Of a DNA stretch of 64,000 nt, positions 22,905-33,719 are shown in pieces (within the stretch, counting starts at the first letter, position 1; each line of letters begins with the position of its first letter). The notes beneath the pieces are model-generated. The model had not been told where the DNA came from and did not search any database. It saw only the letters and a program-made list of their open reading frames with translations. The translations under genes and the position numbers were made by a program. This DNA comes from Siphonodentalium dalli. Lineage: Eukaryota > Mollusca > Scaphopoda > Gadilida > Siphonodentaliidae. The stretch is from NCBI GenBank assembly GCA_032622095.1, contig CP136067.1, positions 128,913,990 to 128,977,989 on the forward strand, in the 5' to 3' direction.

Positions 22905-23340
22905 CATTGTGGTGGATTGTCGGTAACATGGAGTGATATTGAATTGAATTGAATTGTTTAATGCATAAATCCACCATTTAAGGTGGAACATACACGAACA
23001 TATATACACTATATACATAAGATATTTCAATAAGCATTTTGGCATCATACTACATATGGATTATATAAGTAATAAATTCATTATTAAAATCACGAGTCTA
23101 TCTGTCGATCGACTCACACAAATAGTGATATACATATACATATACATACACATACATATATATACATATGCATATATATATATGAGTAATTACATATAGA
23201 TGCAACTACATATATGAGTAATTACATATAGATGACGGCTTGGAGTTTATGTTCAACCGGGTCGGGAAGCGACGAGGTTGTACATAGGCTCTAAGCCGTC
23301 AATATCACACCATGTTACAGTCGATCCACCACAATAACAA
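22905..23340. mobile_element. Foldback-like element with ~35-bp terminal inverted repeats
   Basis: ATTGTGGTGGATTGTCGGTA followed by ACATGGAGTGATATT (22,905-22,940) pairs with the complement ending ATCCACCACAATAAC (about 23,300-23,338). A second small hairpin GACGGCTTGGAG..CTCTAAGCCGTC lies at about 23,233-23,300. A (GAATT)3 run and an AT/AC microsatellite (about 23,120-23,185) are inside. The terminal repeats and GAATT run are clear; the type is unknown. Confidence 0.65.
23120..23185. repeat. TACATA/CATATA microsatellite
   Basis: Simple alternation of TACATA, CACATA and TATATA words. Next to it, TATGAGTAATTACATATAGA is duplicated about 30 bp apart. Confidence 0.8.
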
Positions 23341-23602
23341 TAAGGTATATGTTATGCCGACCGCCCTGGTCATTAATAGCAATTTGACAGTGATCAGCAG
23401 AAAATGCCCAAATCTCCTATCATTATCTCCACAACGTTGTTTAATGTGAAATGACGTCATGGAGAGACGATTAAACGGTTCTTTTTGTTTCCCTTATGTT
23501 GATGGCTAAAGACGTAAATGTGGGATATGTTGCGCGACTCTCTGACCAATCAAAGACGCCGTTCTTACTGGAGGCGGAACATAGCTTCACATATGGTATC
23601 AG

Positions 23603-26600
23603 CCATACCCCCATGAATCCTGAGTACCAGTTAACAGAGAGGGGCGTCATCAAATACGTTTCAAGTAAATCCCTACCCCATGAATCATGTATACATGTTA
23701 ACAGAGATGGGTGTCACCCCTATCCCCATGAATCCTGAATACAATTGACAGAGAGGGTGTCACCCCATACCCCACATGAATCCTAAATACCAGTTAACAT
23801 AGAGGAGTGTCATCCCTACCCCATGAATCATGAATACCAGTTGACAAAGAGAATGTGTCGCCCCATATTCCACATGAATCCTGAATACTAGTTAACAGAG
23901 AGGAGTGTCACCAACCCAACATGAATCATGAATATGAATTAAAATAGAGGGGTGTCACCCCATGCTCACCATGAATCCAGAATACCAGTTAACAGAGAGG
24001 ATTGTCACCCAATACCCCCATGAATCATGAATACCAGTTAACAGAGAGGGGTGTCACCCATACCCCCATACCCACCGTGAATCATGAATACCAGTTAACA
24101 GAGAGGGGTGTCAACCATACCCCCCGTGAATCATGAATACCAGTTAACAAAGAGGGGTGTCACCCATACCCACCGTGAATCATGAATACCAGTTAACAGA
24201 GAGGGGTGTCACCCATACCCACCGTGAATCATGAATACCAGTTAACAGAGAGGGTTGTCACCCATACCCACCGTGAATCATGAATACCAGTTAACAGAGA
24301 GGAGTGTCACACATACCCCCGTGAATCCCGAATACCAGTTAACAGAGAGGGGTGTCAACCATACCCCCGTGAATCCCGAATAACAGTTAACAGAGAGGGG
24401 TGTCACCCATACCCCCGTGAATCCCGAATAACAGTTAACAGAGAGGGGTGTCACCCATACCCCCGTGAATCCCGAATAACAGTTAACAGAGAGGGGTGTC
24501 ACCCATACCCCCATGCATCATGAATACCGGTTAACAAAGAGGGGTGTCACCCATACCCCCGTGAATCCCGAATAACAGTTAATAGAGAGGAGTGTCACGC
24601 ATACCCCCCGTGAATCACGAATAACAGTTAACAGAGAGGGGTGTCACCCATACCCCCCATGAATCATGAATACCAGTTAACAGAGAAGATATCACCTCAA
24701 CCCCCATGAATCATGAATACCGGTTAACAGAGCAGATATCACCCCAACCCAACCATGAATCATGAATACCAGTTAAAAGAGAGGGGTGTCACCCATACCC
24801 CCCGTGAATCATGAATACCAGTTAACAGAGAGGAGTGTCACCCATACCCCCATACCCCCGTGAATCATGAATACCAGTTAACAGAGAGGGGTGTCACCCA
24901 TACCCCCCATACCCCCATGAATCATGAATACCAGTTAACAGAGAGGGGTGTCACCCATACCCCCCGTGAATCATGAATACCAGTTAACAGAGAGGGGTGT
25001 CACCCATACTCCCCGTGAATCATGAATACCAGTTAACAGAGAGGGGTGTCAACCATACCCACCTTGAATCATGAATACCAGTTAACAGAGAGGGGTGTCA
25101 CCCATACCCCCATACCCCCGTGAATCCCGAATACCAGTTAACAGAGAAGATATCACCTCAACCCCCCGTGAATCATGAATACCAGTTAACAGAGAGGAGT
25201 GTCACCCATACCCCCATACCCCCGTGAATCATGAATACCTGTTAACAGAGAGGGGTGTCACCCATACCCCCCATACCCCCATGAATCCCGAATACCAGTT
25301 AACAGAGAAGATATCACCTCAACCCCCCGTGAATCATGAATACCAGTTAACAGAGAGGAGTGTCACCCATACCCCCCATACCCCCGTGAATCATGAATAC
25401 CAGTTAACAGAGAGGGGTGTCACCCATACCCCCATACCCCCATGAATCATGAATACCAGTTAACAGAGAGGGGTGTCACCCATACCCCCATACCCACCGT
25501 GAATCATGAATACCAGTTAAAAGAGAGGAGTGTCACCCATACCCCCCGTGAATCATGAATACCAGTTAACAGAGAGGGGTGTCAACCATACCCCCGTGAA
25601 TCCCGAATACCAGTTAACAGAGAAGATATCACCTCAACCCCCCATGAATCATGAATACCGGTTAACAGAGCAGATATCACCCCAACCCAACCATGAATCA
25701 TGAATACCAGTTAAAAGAGAGGGGTGTCACCCATACCCCCCGTGAATCATGAATACCAGTTAACAGAGAGGAGTGTCACCCATACCCACCGTGAATCATG
25801 AATACCAGTTAACAGAGAGGGGTGTCACCCATACCCCCGTGAATCATGAATACCAGTTAAAAGAGAGGGGTGTCACCCATACCCCCGTGAATCATGAATA
25901 CCAGTTAACAGAGAGGGGTGTCAACCATACCCACCGTGAATCATGAATACCAGTTAACAGAGAGGAGTGTCACCCATACCCCCGTGAATCCCGAATAACA
26001 GTTAACAGAGAGGGGTGTCACCCATACCCACCGTGAATCATGAATACCAGTTAACAGAGAGGGTGTCACCCAATACCCCCGTGGATCATGAATACCAGTT
26101 AACAGAGAGGGGTGTCACCCATATCCCCCGTGAATCATGAATACCAGTTAACAGAGAGGGGTGTCACCCATACCCCCGTGAATCATGAATACCAGTTAAC
26201 AGAGAGGGGTGTCACCCATACCCACCATGAATCACGAATACCAGTTAACAGAGAGGGGTGTCAACCATACCCACCGTGAATCATGAATACCAGTTAACAG
26301 AGAGGGGTGTCACCCATACCCTCGTGAATCATGAATACCAGTTAACAGAGAGGGGTGTCAACCATACCCACCATGAATCATGAATACCAGTTAACAGAGA
26401 GGGGTGTCACCCAATACCCCCGTGAATCATGAATACCAGTTAACAGAGAGGGGTGTCACCCATACCCCCCGTGAATCATGAATACCAGTTAACAGAGAGG
26501 GGTGTCACCCATACCCACCGTGAATCATGAATACCAGTTAACAGAGAGTGTGTCACCCATACCCCCGTGAATCATGAATACCAGTTAACAGAGAGGGGTG

Positions 26601-28855
26601 TCACCCATACCCCCGTGAATCCCGAATACCATTTAACAGAGAGGGGTGTCACCCATACCCCCGTGAATCCCGAATAACAGTTAACAGAGAGGGTGTCACC
26701 CATACCCCCGTGAATCCCGAATAACAGTTAACAGAGAGGGGTGTCACCCATACCCCCGTGAATCCCGAATAACAGTTAACAGAGAGGGGTGTCACCCATA
26801 CCCCCGTGAATCCCGAATAACAGTTAACAGAGAGGGGTGTCACCCATACCCCCCATGAATCATGAATGCCGGTTAACAGAGAGGGGTGTCACCCATACCC
26901 CCGTGAATCCCGAATAACAGTTAACAGAGAGGAGTGTCACTCATACCCCCGTGAATCATGAATAACAGTTAACAGAGAGGGGTGTCACCCATACCCTCCA
27001 TGAATCATGAATACGAGTTAACAGAGAGGATATCACCTCAACCCCCCATGAATCATGAATACCGGTTAACAGAGCAGATATCACCCCAACCCAACCATGA
27101 ATCACGAATACCAGTTAAAAGAGAGGGGTGTCACCCATACCCCCCGTGAATCATGAATACCAGTTAAAAGAGAGGGGTGTCACCCATACCCCCCGTGAAT
27201 CATGAATACCAGTTAACAGAGAGGGGTGTCACCCAATACCCCCATGAATCATGAATACCAGTTAACAGAGAGGGGTGTCACCCATACCCCCGTGAATCAT
27301 GAATACCAGTTAACAGAGAGGGGTGTCACCCAATACCCCCATGAATCATGAATACCAGTTAACAGAGAGGAGTGTCACCCAATACCCCCATGAATCATGA
27401 ATACCAGTTAACAGAGAGGGGTGTCACCCATACCCCCATGAATCATGAATACCAGTTAACAGAGAGGGGTGTCACCAATACCCACCGTGAATCATGAATA
27501 CCAGTTAACAGAGAGGAGTGTCACCCATACCCACCGTGAATCATGAATACCAGTTAACAGAGAAGATATCACCTCAACCCCCCATGAATCATGAATACCG
27601 GTTAACAGAGCAGATATCACCCCAACCCAACCATGAATCATGAATACCAGTTAAAAGAGAGGGGTGTCACCCATACCCCCCGTGAATCATGAATACCAGT
27701 TAACAGAGAGGAGTGTCACCCAATACCCCCATGAATCATGAATACCAGTTAACAGAGAGGAGTGTCACCCAATACCCCCGTGAATCATGAATACCAGTTA
27801 AAAGAGTTGGGTGTCACCCATACCCCCGTGAATCATGAATACCAGTTAACAGGGAGGAGTGTCACCCAATACCCCCATACCCACCGTGAATCATGAATAC
27901 CAGTTAACAGAGAGGGGTGTCACCCAATACCCCCATGAATCATGAATACCAGTTAACAGAGAGGGGTGTCACCCAATACCCCCATGAATTATGAATACCA
28001 GTTAACAGAGAGGGGTGTCACCCAATACCCCCCCCATGAATCATGAATACCAGTTAACAGAGAGGGGTGTCACCCATACCCCCGTGAATCATGAATAACA
28101 GTTAACAGAGAGGGGTGTCACCCATACCCACCGTGAATCATGAATACCAGTTAACAGAGAGGAGTGTCACCCAATACCCCCATGAATCAGGAATACCAGT
28201 TAACAGAGAGGGGTGTCACCCATACCCACCATGAATCATGAATACCAGTTAACAGAGAGGAGTGTCACCCATACCCCCATGAATCATGAATACCAGTTAA
28301 AAGAGAGGGGTGTCACCCATACCCACCGTGAATCATGAATACCAGTTAACAGAGAGGAGTGTCACCCAATACCCCCACGAATCATGAATACCAGTTAACA
28401 GAGAGGGGTGTCACCCATACCCACCATGAATCATGAATACCAGTTAACAGAGAGGAGTGTCACCCATACCCCCATGAATCATAAATACCAGTTAAAAGAG
28501 AGGGGTGTCACCCATACCCCCGTGAATCATGAATACCAGTTAAAAGAGAGGGGTGTCACCCATACACACCGTGAATCATGAATACCAGTTAACAGAGAGG
28601 AGTGTCACCCAATACCCCCATGAATCATGAATACCAGTTAACAGAGAGGAGTGTCACCCATACCCCCATGAATCATGAATACCAGTTAAAAGAGAGGGGT
28701 GTCACCCATACCCAACCATGAATCATGAATACCTGTTAACAGAGAGGGGTGTCACCCATACCCCCCATGAATCATGAATAACAGTTAACATAGAGAGCAT
28801 GGGTCACCCATACTCACCATGCATCCTGAATTACCTGTTAAAAGAGAGGGCGTCA
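23603..28855. repeat. ~48-bp tandem array (about 110 copies)
   Basis: Core GAATCATGAATACCAGTTAA, then CAGAGAGGGGTGTCACCC and a variable C-rich linker ATACCCCC(AT)GT of 47-60 bp total. The left 400 bp and the right end are more diverged (older edges). A two-unit variant block with GATATCACCTCAACCC and CAGATATCACCCCAACCC recurs four times near 24,685, 25,625, 27,025 and 27,562. Predicted periodic peptides on both strands are by-products. Confidence 0.97.
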
Positions 28856-29195
28856 CCCCCCTGATGGGGGAATCCATTTAGTACAGAATGGGTTAATGCG
28901 TGGAAGATAAAATATCGGTTTTAGATTATCTGTAGCGGTTGAGCGACATTGGCTCTATTTAGCTCATACCATTTGCTATAATGGGAAATATGACATATTT
29001 GACAGTGGTTTAATGGACGAACGGTTTATTGGAAAAAGAATTAAATGCTTTCTAAGGCTAATATCGATATTAGTGGATCAGCTGTTTTGGAAGGTAGCAA
29101 GAACGCAAAAGTTAGTTACTTTAATACCAGATGTGGTAAAAAACGTGGCGACAGTTGACGTTATACCCCAATAAATAAACTTTTCTTTCACTTTT
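28856..29195. other. Spacer with fragment of family M
   Basis: GGAATCCATTTAGTACAGAATGGGTTAA at 28,868-28,895 is the reverse-oriented terminus of the CCCTTTC/TACTGAATGG family. The remainder is unassigned. Confidence 0.5.
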
Positions 29196-29199
29196 TTAA

Positions 29200-29677
29200 C
29201 CGTTTCAATGCCAGGGGCCGATCTCATCGGCCCTAATTTACGGTCTGTAAAATCACCCTAAAAATAAAAAAAAAAAATAATAATAATTTTCGATTTATTT
29301 TTTGGGGGTTGAATTTTTTTTGGGTATGCTTAAGCATGCTATAGCGAATTTAAAAACAAACTGGTTAAAACCTTAGGGGCATGTTATAACTCAAAACTAT
29401 CACCAAGTATTCATAGTAATAATTTTGATGCCCATGAAAAACGTAAGATTCCCTGGCACTAAACCTACAAAATAAGTCTGTTAAAAAATATAAGAAAAAA
29501 ATTATTAAAATAGTAAAAAATTGTAAAAAATAATAACAAATGATGAAAAATTGTTAGGCCAATGCATTCTCTTATATATGCGAGGCGACCTATATATGGT
29601 CGACTCGCATATATAAGAGAATGCATTGGCACAGGGTATATGGGTTGATACAAAAATCGGACCTAGCACTGAAAGGG
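29200..29677 (+). mobile_element. TTAA-flanked MITE, family D, copy 1
   Basis: Flanked by TTAA (29,196-29,199 and 29,678-29,681). Ends read C(C)GTTTCAATGCCAGG and the complement of CCCTTTCAGTGC. The interior has GGCCGATCTCATCGGCC, an A/T-rich middle and the ~70-bp hairpin module (29,559-29,629). The copy at 33,043-33,513 aligns in reverse. TTAA target and CCC terminus match piggyBac-like elements; no transposase is present. The 62-codon minus frame is not a gene. Confidence 0.85.
29559..29629. repeat. Hairpin module (in family D copy 1)
   Basis: CCAATGCATTCTCTTATATA pairs with TATATAAGAGAATGCATTGG across GCGAGGCGACC..GGTCGACTCGC. The same module occurs at 33,091, 48,648, 56,977 and 57,264. 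Confidence 0.9.
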
Positions 29678-29699
29678 TTAATGTATGGATATCGGTTGG

Positions 29700-29845
29700 A
29701 AGTATCAGAATGACAAAAATATTATAAACCCGTTATCTGCTAAATCGATTCTCCCATTCAATTATAAAAAATATACATTGAAACGGTCTATAATACAAGC
29801 AGACGACAGACAGAGAAAAAAGCTATAAAACTTATTTGTTGAACT
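29700..29845 (+). mobile_element. Fragment of family M
   Basis: CGATTCTCCCATTCAATTAT, AACGGTCTATAATACAAGCA and GACGACAGACAG match the 49,360 copy in the same order. The terminus is lost. Confidence 0.55.
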
Positions 29846-29865
29846 TAATAACCGACATCGCTATA

Positions 29866-30036
29866 CAGTAATGCTCAAAGTAATTGACCACTCACTTAAC
29901 CACAGCAGAATTATGGGTAATTTTTCAGGATTTAGTCGGAAATATGGCTTTTTGCCATTCAACAAGCCATATTTCCGACTAAATCCTGAAAAATTACCCA
30001 TAATTCTTCTGTGGTCAATTACTTTGGGCATTACTG
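29866..30036. mobile_element. Palindromic MITE, family F, copy 1
   Basis: Ends CAGTAATG..CATTACTG, flanked by TA (29,864-29,865, 30,037-30,038). The halves are almost perfectly complementary (TTTTTCAGGATTTAGTCGGA etc.), meeting around a short centre at about 29,957. TA target and CAGT end suggest a Tc1/mariner-related MITE. The right half lacks about 10 bp of the left. The 66-codon frame is a by-product. Confidence 0.9.
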
Positions 30037-30093
30037 TATATATATGGGTGAGAACATTAACACGTTGCTAAGTTCCTGTCATTGACAGGTTAA

Positions 30094-30553
30094 AGATGCA
30101 TAATCAGAATTAACCCTAAAAAATTACTATTTCCTTGGATTCGGAGGTAAACAATATTTGATTTGAGTCGAGGAACCACCAAGAACCCACCAAAGCTCAG
30201 AGAGATCAGTTATCGGTTTTTGAAATTTGCTGTCTCCCGAGATATGTAATTTTTAGCGGCCTGGCAAATATTCGTCAAGCCGATGGTCTCGGACCAAAAT
30301 GCGGATGAAGATGGATAACTTTAAAATAATAATTTACGGCTTTGGGTGTTAGACATTTGACAATCCGGTCAAATTTCGTTGAACAAATTATTGATAAATA
30401 ACACGTTTTGGGCAATTTTATGCTATAGTTGACTGGTTATATTATTTTTGGGCAATTAATCGATTCTGATAACTGAAGCGGCATTTAAAAAAAATTATGT
30501 TGTTGTTGTTGGAATCTGATGATATGTGGACCATTCGATCGGATTGGGTACCT
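30094..30553 (+). mobile_element. TTAA-flanked MITE, family C, copy 3
   Basis: TTAA at 30,090-30,093 and 30,554-30,557. It starts AGATGCATAATCAGAATTA and ends AATCGGATTGGGTACC, and aligns along its whole length with copy 1 in the same orientation (TTTTGGGCAATTTTATGC, GGGCAATTAATCGATTCTGA, CTGAAGCGGCATTTAA). The 71-codon minus frame is not a gene. Confidence 0.85.
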
Positions 30554-30557
30554 TTAA

Positions 30558-30875
30558 TATTCATACACATACACACTGTAATGTTCCCCAAGGAACACTT
30601 ACTATAGAGCGACACGTTCAATGTCATCTCTTGTAAACCACGTGACTCAAGTATCAAGGAACACTCTCACCTGGCTCTGGACCAACGCCGTGCAGTGTAA
30701 ATAAAATACAAATCTCTATTGTTCTGAGTAGCACCCGATTGCACCCGGAATAAAGCATGGTCGATTCATGGCCCATTTACCTCTCAATGGCTAATAATAA
30801 ATATACAAATACGTTACGAATAAAGACCATCATTCCATTGTTATGAGCAGTCCTGGCGCGCAGATATTTATGCTT
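30558..30875. other. No gene recognised
   Basis: AT-rich spacer with no supported feature. Confidence 0.4.
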
Positions 30876-31072
30876 GCAGAATGAGGTCCCCAGAGGGTGA
30901 ATTTAGTGATGCTACCCCCGCATAGCGGGCTAGCATCACCAAATTCATCCTCTGTGAACCTCATTCTGCTGAGGTGTAAGCAGAATGAGGTTCCCAGAGG
31001 GTGAATTTGGTGATGCTAGCCCGCTATGCGGGGTAGCATCACTAAATTCACCCTCTGGGGACCTCATTCTGC
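30876..31072. mobile_element. Double-hairpin element, family E, copy 3 (compact)
   Basis: Hairpins at 30,876-30,969 and 30,980-31,072 are separated by only about 10 bp. Both read GCAGAATGAGGT..CCTCATTCTGC with stem GTGAATTTAGTGATGCTA and loop CCCGC(A/T). The two are also near-complements of each other, so the whole 197 bp folds as one or two hairpins. The spacer present in copies 1, 2 and 4 is missing. Confidence 0.9.
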
Positions 31073-31599
31073 AAATGACAAGCATGCTATTGCACGCGTG
31101 TTATGACATGTATTATTTTCTGTATTTATGGAACCCGTGGCGCAAAAATCGAATCCAGGATTTGTTCAATAAGGTGTTTGAGAAGAATTGTACAGTTCGA
31201 TGGTGAGTCATGGGTTGTTTGCGCGAAAGAAAGACAGTAGAGATTGCATGTGTTGTATGTATAGAGCGAACACAACCGAACGCGATGTTCGATCGCGCGT
31301 TTAGGCCAAATAAAAGGAAATCTGTTTACGATTTATTGGTCAACAAATTGAGGCAGGCTGATATGGGCATGTAGGGATTTTTTTGAATATTGTTTTGAGA
31401 ACTCATTCTACTTATTATTTATGTGGGCAGTAGCCTCTATACGGGCTACTGTGGCGCATAAGATACTATGGGTGGCGGGATGGAGTGGTGGGTGGGAACT
31501 CATTCTACTTATTATATTCTATACTAAATATACTCTTATGTGAGTAGTTTACTTAGGAAATGTACAGATAATAAATTCAGGTCCGTTTGTCTTAACATT
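31073..31599. other. No gene recognised
   Basis: ACTCATTCTACTTATTAT occurs twice (about 31,401 and 31,499). A short inverted word AGTAGCCTCTATACGGGCTACT lies near 31,429. Nothing else is supported. Confidence 0.4.
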
Positions 31600-31749
31600 A
31601 CCCACTAATGAATATGAACCATTCTGCTCTTTTTTGCTGTCTGTCGTCTGCTTGATTACCTGCACACCCCTCCAAATGAATAATATATTATTCCAGTGCA
31701 TAATTATATTACTGAAATGGAGAATCCATTTAGTATAGGAAGTGTTAGC
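31600..31749 (-). mobile_element. Family M copy, reverse orientation
   Basis: CATTCTGCTCTTTTTTGCTG, CTGTCGTCTGCTTG and GAGAATCCATTTAGTATAGG match the complement of 49,360-49,500 in order. The outer TTAACCC terminus is degraded to TGTTAGC. Confidence 0.55.
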
Positions 31750-32046
31750 ATGGGTGATTTACAAGACACGTACTGATAGAGAGTTTCCTTGTTCCAATTC
31801 TTTACCACCAATAGTATTTCAGAATGATAGGTGCCTCATAATCTAAACATATGTATATGCAATAAAACCATCTGGAACAGTTAGAACCCAAACTTTGATA
31901 TATATACCACCACTCAACCAAAGCCATTATCAGTGTAGGAGCCATATTCTTAGGTGAAACACAATAAACCAACAAACAATTAAAGGCATCAGTGCAATTC
32001 CAGAAGTGATGTGAATTCAATTTTGCACAATTATTTTCGCCCAATA
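31750..32046. other. No gene recognised
   Basis: An 80-codon minus frame (31,802-32,044) has no recognisable domain. Confidence 0.35.
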
Positions 32047-32570
32047 CCAGGGGGGGGGGGGGGGGGGGGGGGCATTTTTTCCCTTTCGATCACTTTTTGT
32101 ACCGGCAATTTTTTTTTCCGTTTTCAGCAGTTTTTTCCGACCATTTTTTGACACCTTTTAACACTAAAGCAGAGATTTGCGGGGGAAAATTCACTGTAAA
32201 CAGCTGTATATGAATTTCTGTGCATACAATTTATCATGGATGTTAACATGGACATGTAAATAGGAATGAGTCATTTTGAGGTCATTCGGCCAAAAAAACA
32301 TTGCATGCCAGCCGCCATCTTGGATTTCAAAATTTGCAACAAAATACAACACGATAACTGCCTGCAGTCAGTTTGCCAGTTAAAATTACATTATTTCTCT
32401 CATTCAAAGTGGTTTTGAAGCCCAACTCATTGCCAAAACACTAAAAAAACAAGCAGGACCACAATTTTATTTTTAGTTGCGGAAAAAATTGCTTGTTGGT
32501 GGCTTTGACCACCCACTCACCCCGGCATAGGTGCCGGAATTTTTTTTTCACCCCCCCCCCCCTGCCACTA
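32047..32570. mobile_element. Possible hAT-like MITE bounded by poly-G and poly-C
   Basis: CCAG followed by G22-23 at 32,050-32,072 and a matching C-run plus TGCC at about 32,551-32,564 are inverted. Just inside, GGCATTTTTT and CCGGAATTTTTTTT also pair loosely. CAGGGG..CCCCTG ends occur in hAT elements, but no convincing 8-bp duplication is seen (CCCAATAC against CCACTACA), so this is tentative. Confidence 0.35.
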
Positions 32571-32946
32571 CACCAAAAGAGAACACACAACCAACGTTAC
32601 TGTGCAATTTACAATTTTGATGCATGATCTGCAAGGATGAGATAGTGCTAAAATTCAGGCGTCACATGTATACACGGTACGTAATTTCTGTGAAAAGGCT
32701 GGCTCTAAGTACGTATGCACTAACTGTACTCTATGGTAAATTGTGTGGTATTATGCAGTACTTGTGTAAATGAAGGCAAAATGCATTACGGCTCACATGG
32801 CAGGACGAAATTAGTTAAATATGCACTATATCTTATCGAATCGAGACATGTCCAACAACAATACAATTATGGTATAATAATTATGCAGTACTCATGGAAT
32901 TGAAGGCAGCGCACATTATATAGCACACAAACCAAGACGGCACCAG
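32571..32946. other. No gene recognised
   Basis: TATGCAGTACT appears twice (near 32,752 and 32,882) with similar surroundings, a weak direct repeat. No other feature. Confidence 0.4.
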
Positions 32947-32950
32947 TTAA

Positions 32951-33719
32951 AGGTACATAATCAGATTCAATGGTCCCCATATCATCAGATTCCAAACAAC
33001 AACATTTCAAGAAATGTCGCTGGAGTTATCAGAATCCATTAACCCTTTCAGTGCCAGGTCCGATTTTTGTATCAATCCATATACCCTGTGCCAATGCATT
33101 CTCTTATATATGCGAGTCGACCATAGGTCGCCTCGCATGTATAAGAGAATGCATTGGCCTAACAATTTCTCATCATTTGTTATTATTTTTTACAATTTTT
33201 GACAATTTTACAATTTTTTTCTTATATTTTTTAACAGACTTAATTTGTAGGTTTAGTGACAGGGAATCTTACGTTTTTCATGGGCATCAAAATTATTACT
33301 ATGAATACTTGGTGATAGTTTTGAGTTATAACATGCCCCTAGGGTTTTATCCAGTTTGTTTTGAAATTCGCTATAGCATGCTTAAGCATACCCAACAAAA
33401 ATTCAACCCAAATCTATAAAAAAAAAAAAATAAAAAAAAAAACAAAAATTTTAGGACCGATTTTACAGACCGTAAATTAGGGCCGATGAGATCGGCCCCT
33501 GGCACTGCAAGGGTTAATTGCCAAATCCATAGTATAAAATTGCCCATCTGTAAAGTGTTATGTATAAACATTTTGTTCAACGTAATTTGTTATCGAGAGT
33601 ATGTCGGTCGGTATTCGTCAAATATTTGCCAGCCCGACAAATATTACAGGTGGTGAAATTTCACAGATTTCAAAAATCTGATAACTGAGCTTTGATGGGT
33701 GCATGGGTTCCCCGCCCAG
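32951..33719 (-). mobile_element. Family C, copy 4, interrupted and truncated
   Basis: Starts after TTAA (32,947-32,950) with AGGTACATAATCAGATTCAA, and runs through CATCAGATTCCAAACAACAA and GAGTTATCAGAATCCATTAA. It is interrupted by a family D element at TTAA (33,039-33,042/33,514-33,517), then resumes TTGCCAAATCCATAGTATAA to about 33,719, where the expected terminal ~90 bp is missing. Confidence 0.85.
33043..33513 (-). mobile_element. TTAA-flanked MITE, family D, copy 2 (nested)
   Basis: CCCTTTCAGTGCCAGG at the left and CCTGGCACTGCAAGGG at the right are flanked by TTAA at 33,039-33,042 and 33,514-33,517. The host site in other family C copies reads AATCGATTAATTGCCC with one TTAA, so the target duplication is confirmed by paralogous empty sites. 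It contains the hairpin module at 33,091-33,157. The 149-codon frame crossing it is a by-product. Confidence 0.9.

Noticed and set aside
30985-31206. 73-codon frame starting in a family E hairpin
   Set aside because: It begins in palindromic element sequence and runs out into unrelated DNA; accidental.
32970-33419. 149-codon plus-strand frame
   Set aside because: It crosses the boundary between a family C element and a nested family D element, so it cannot be an ancestral gene.
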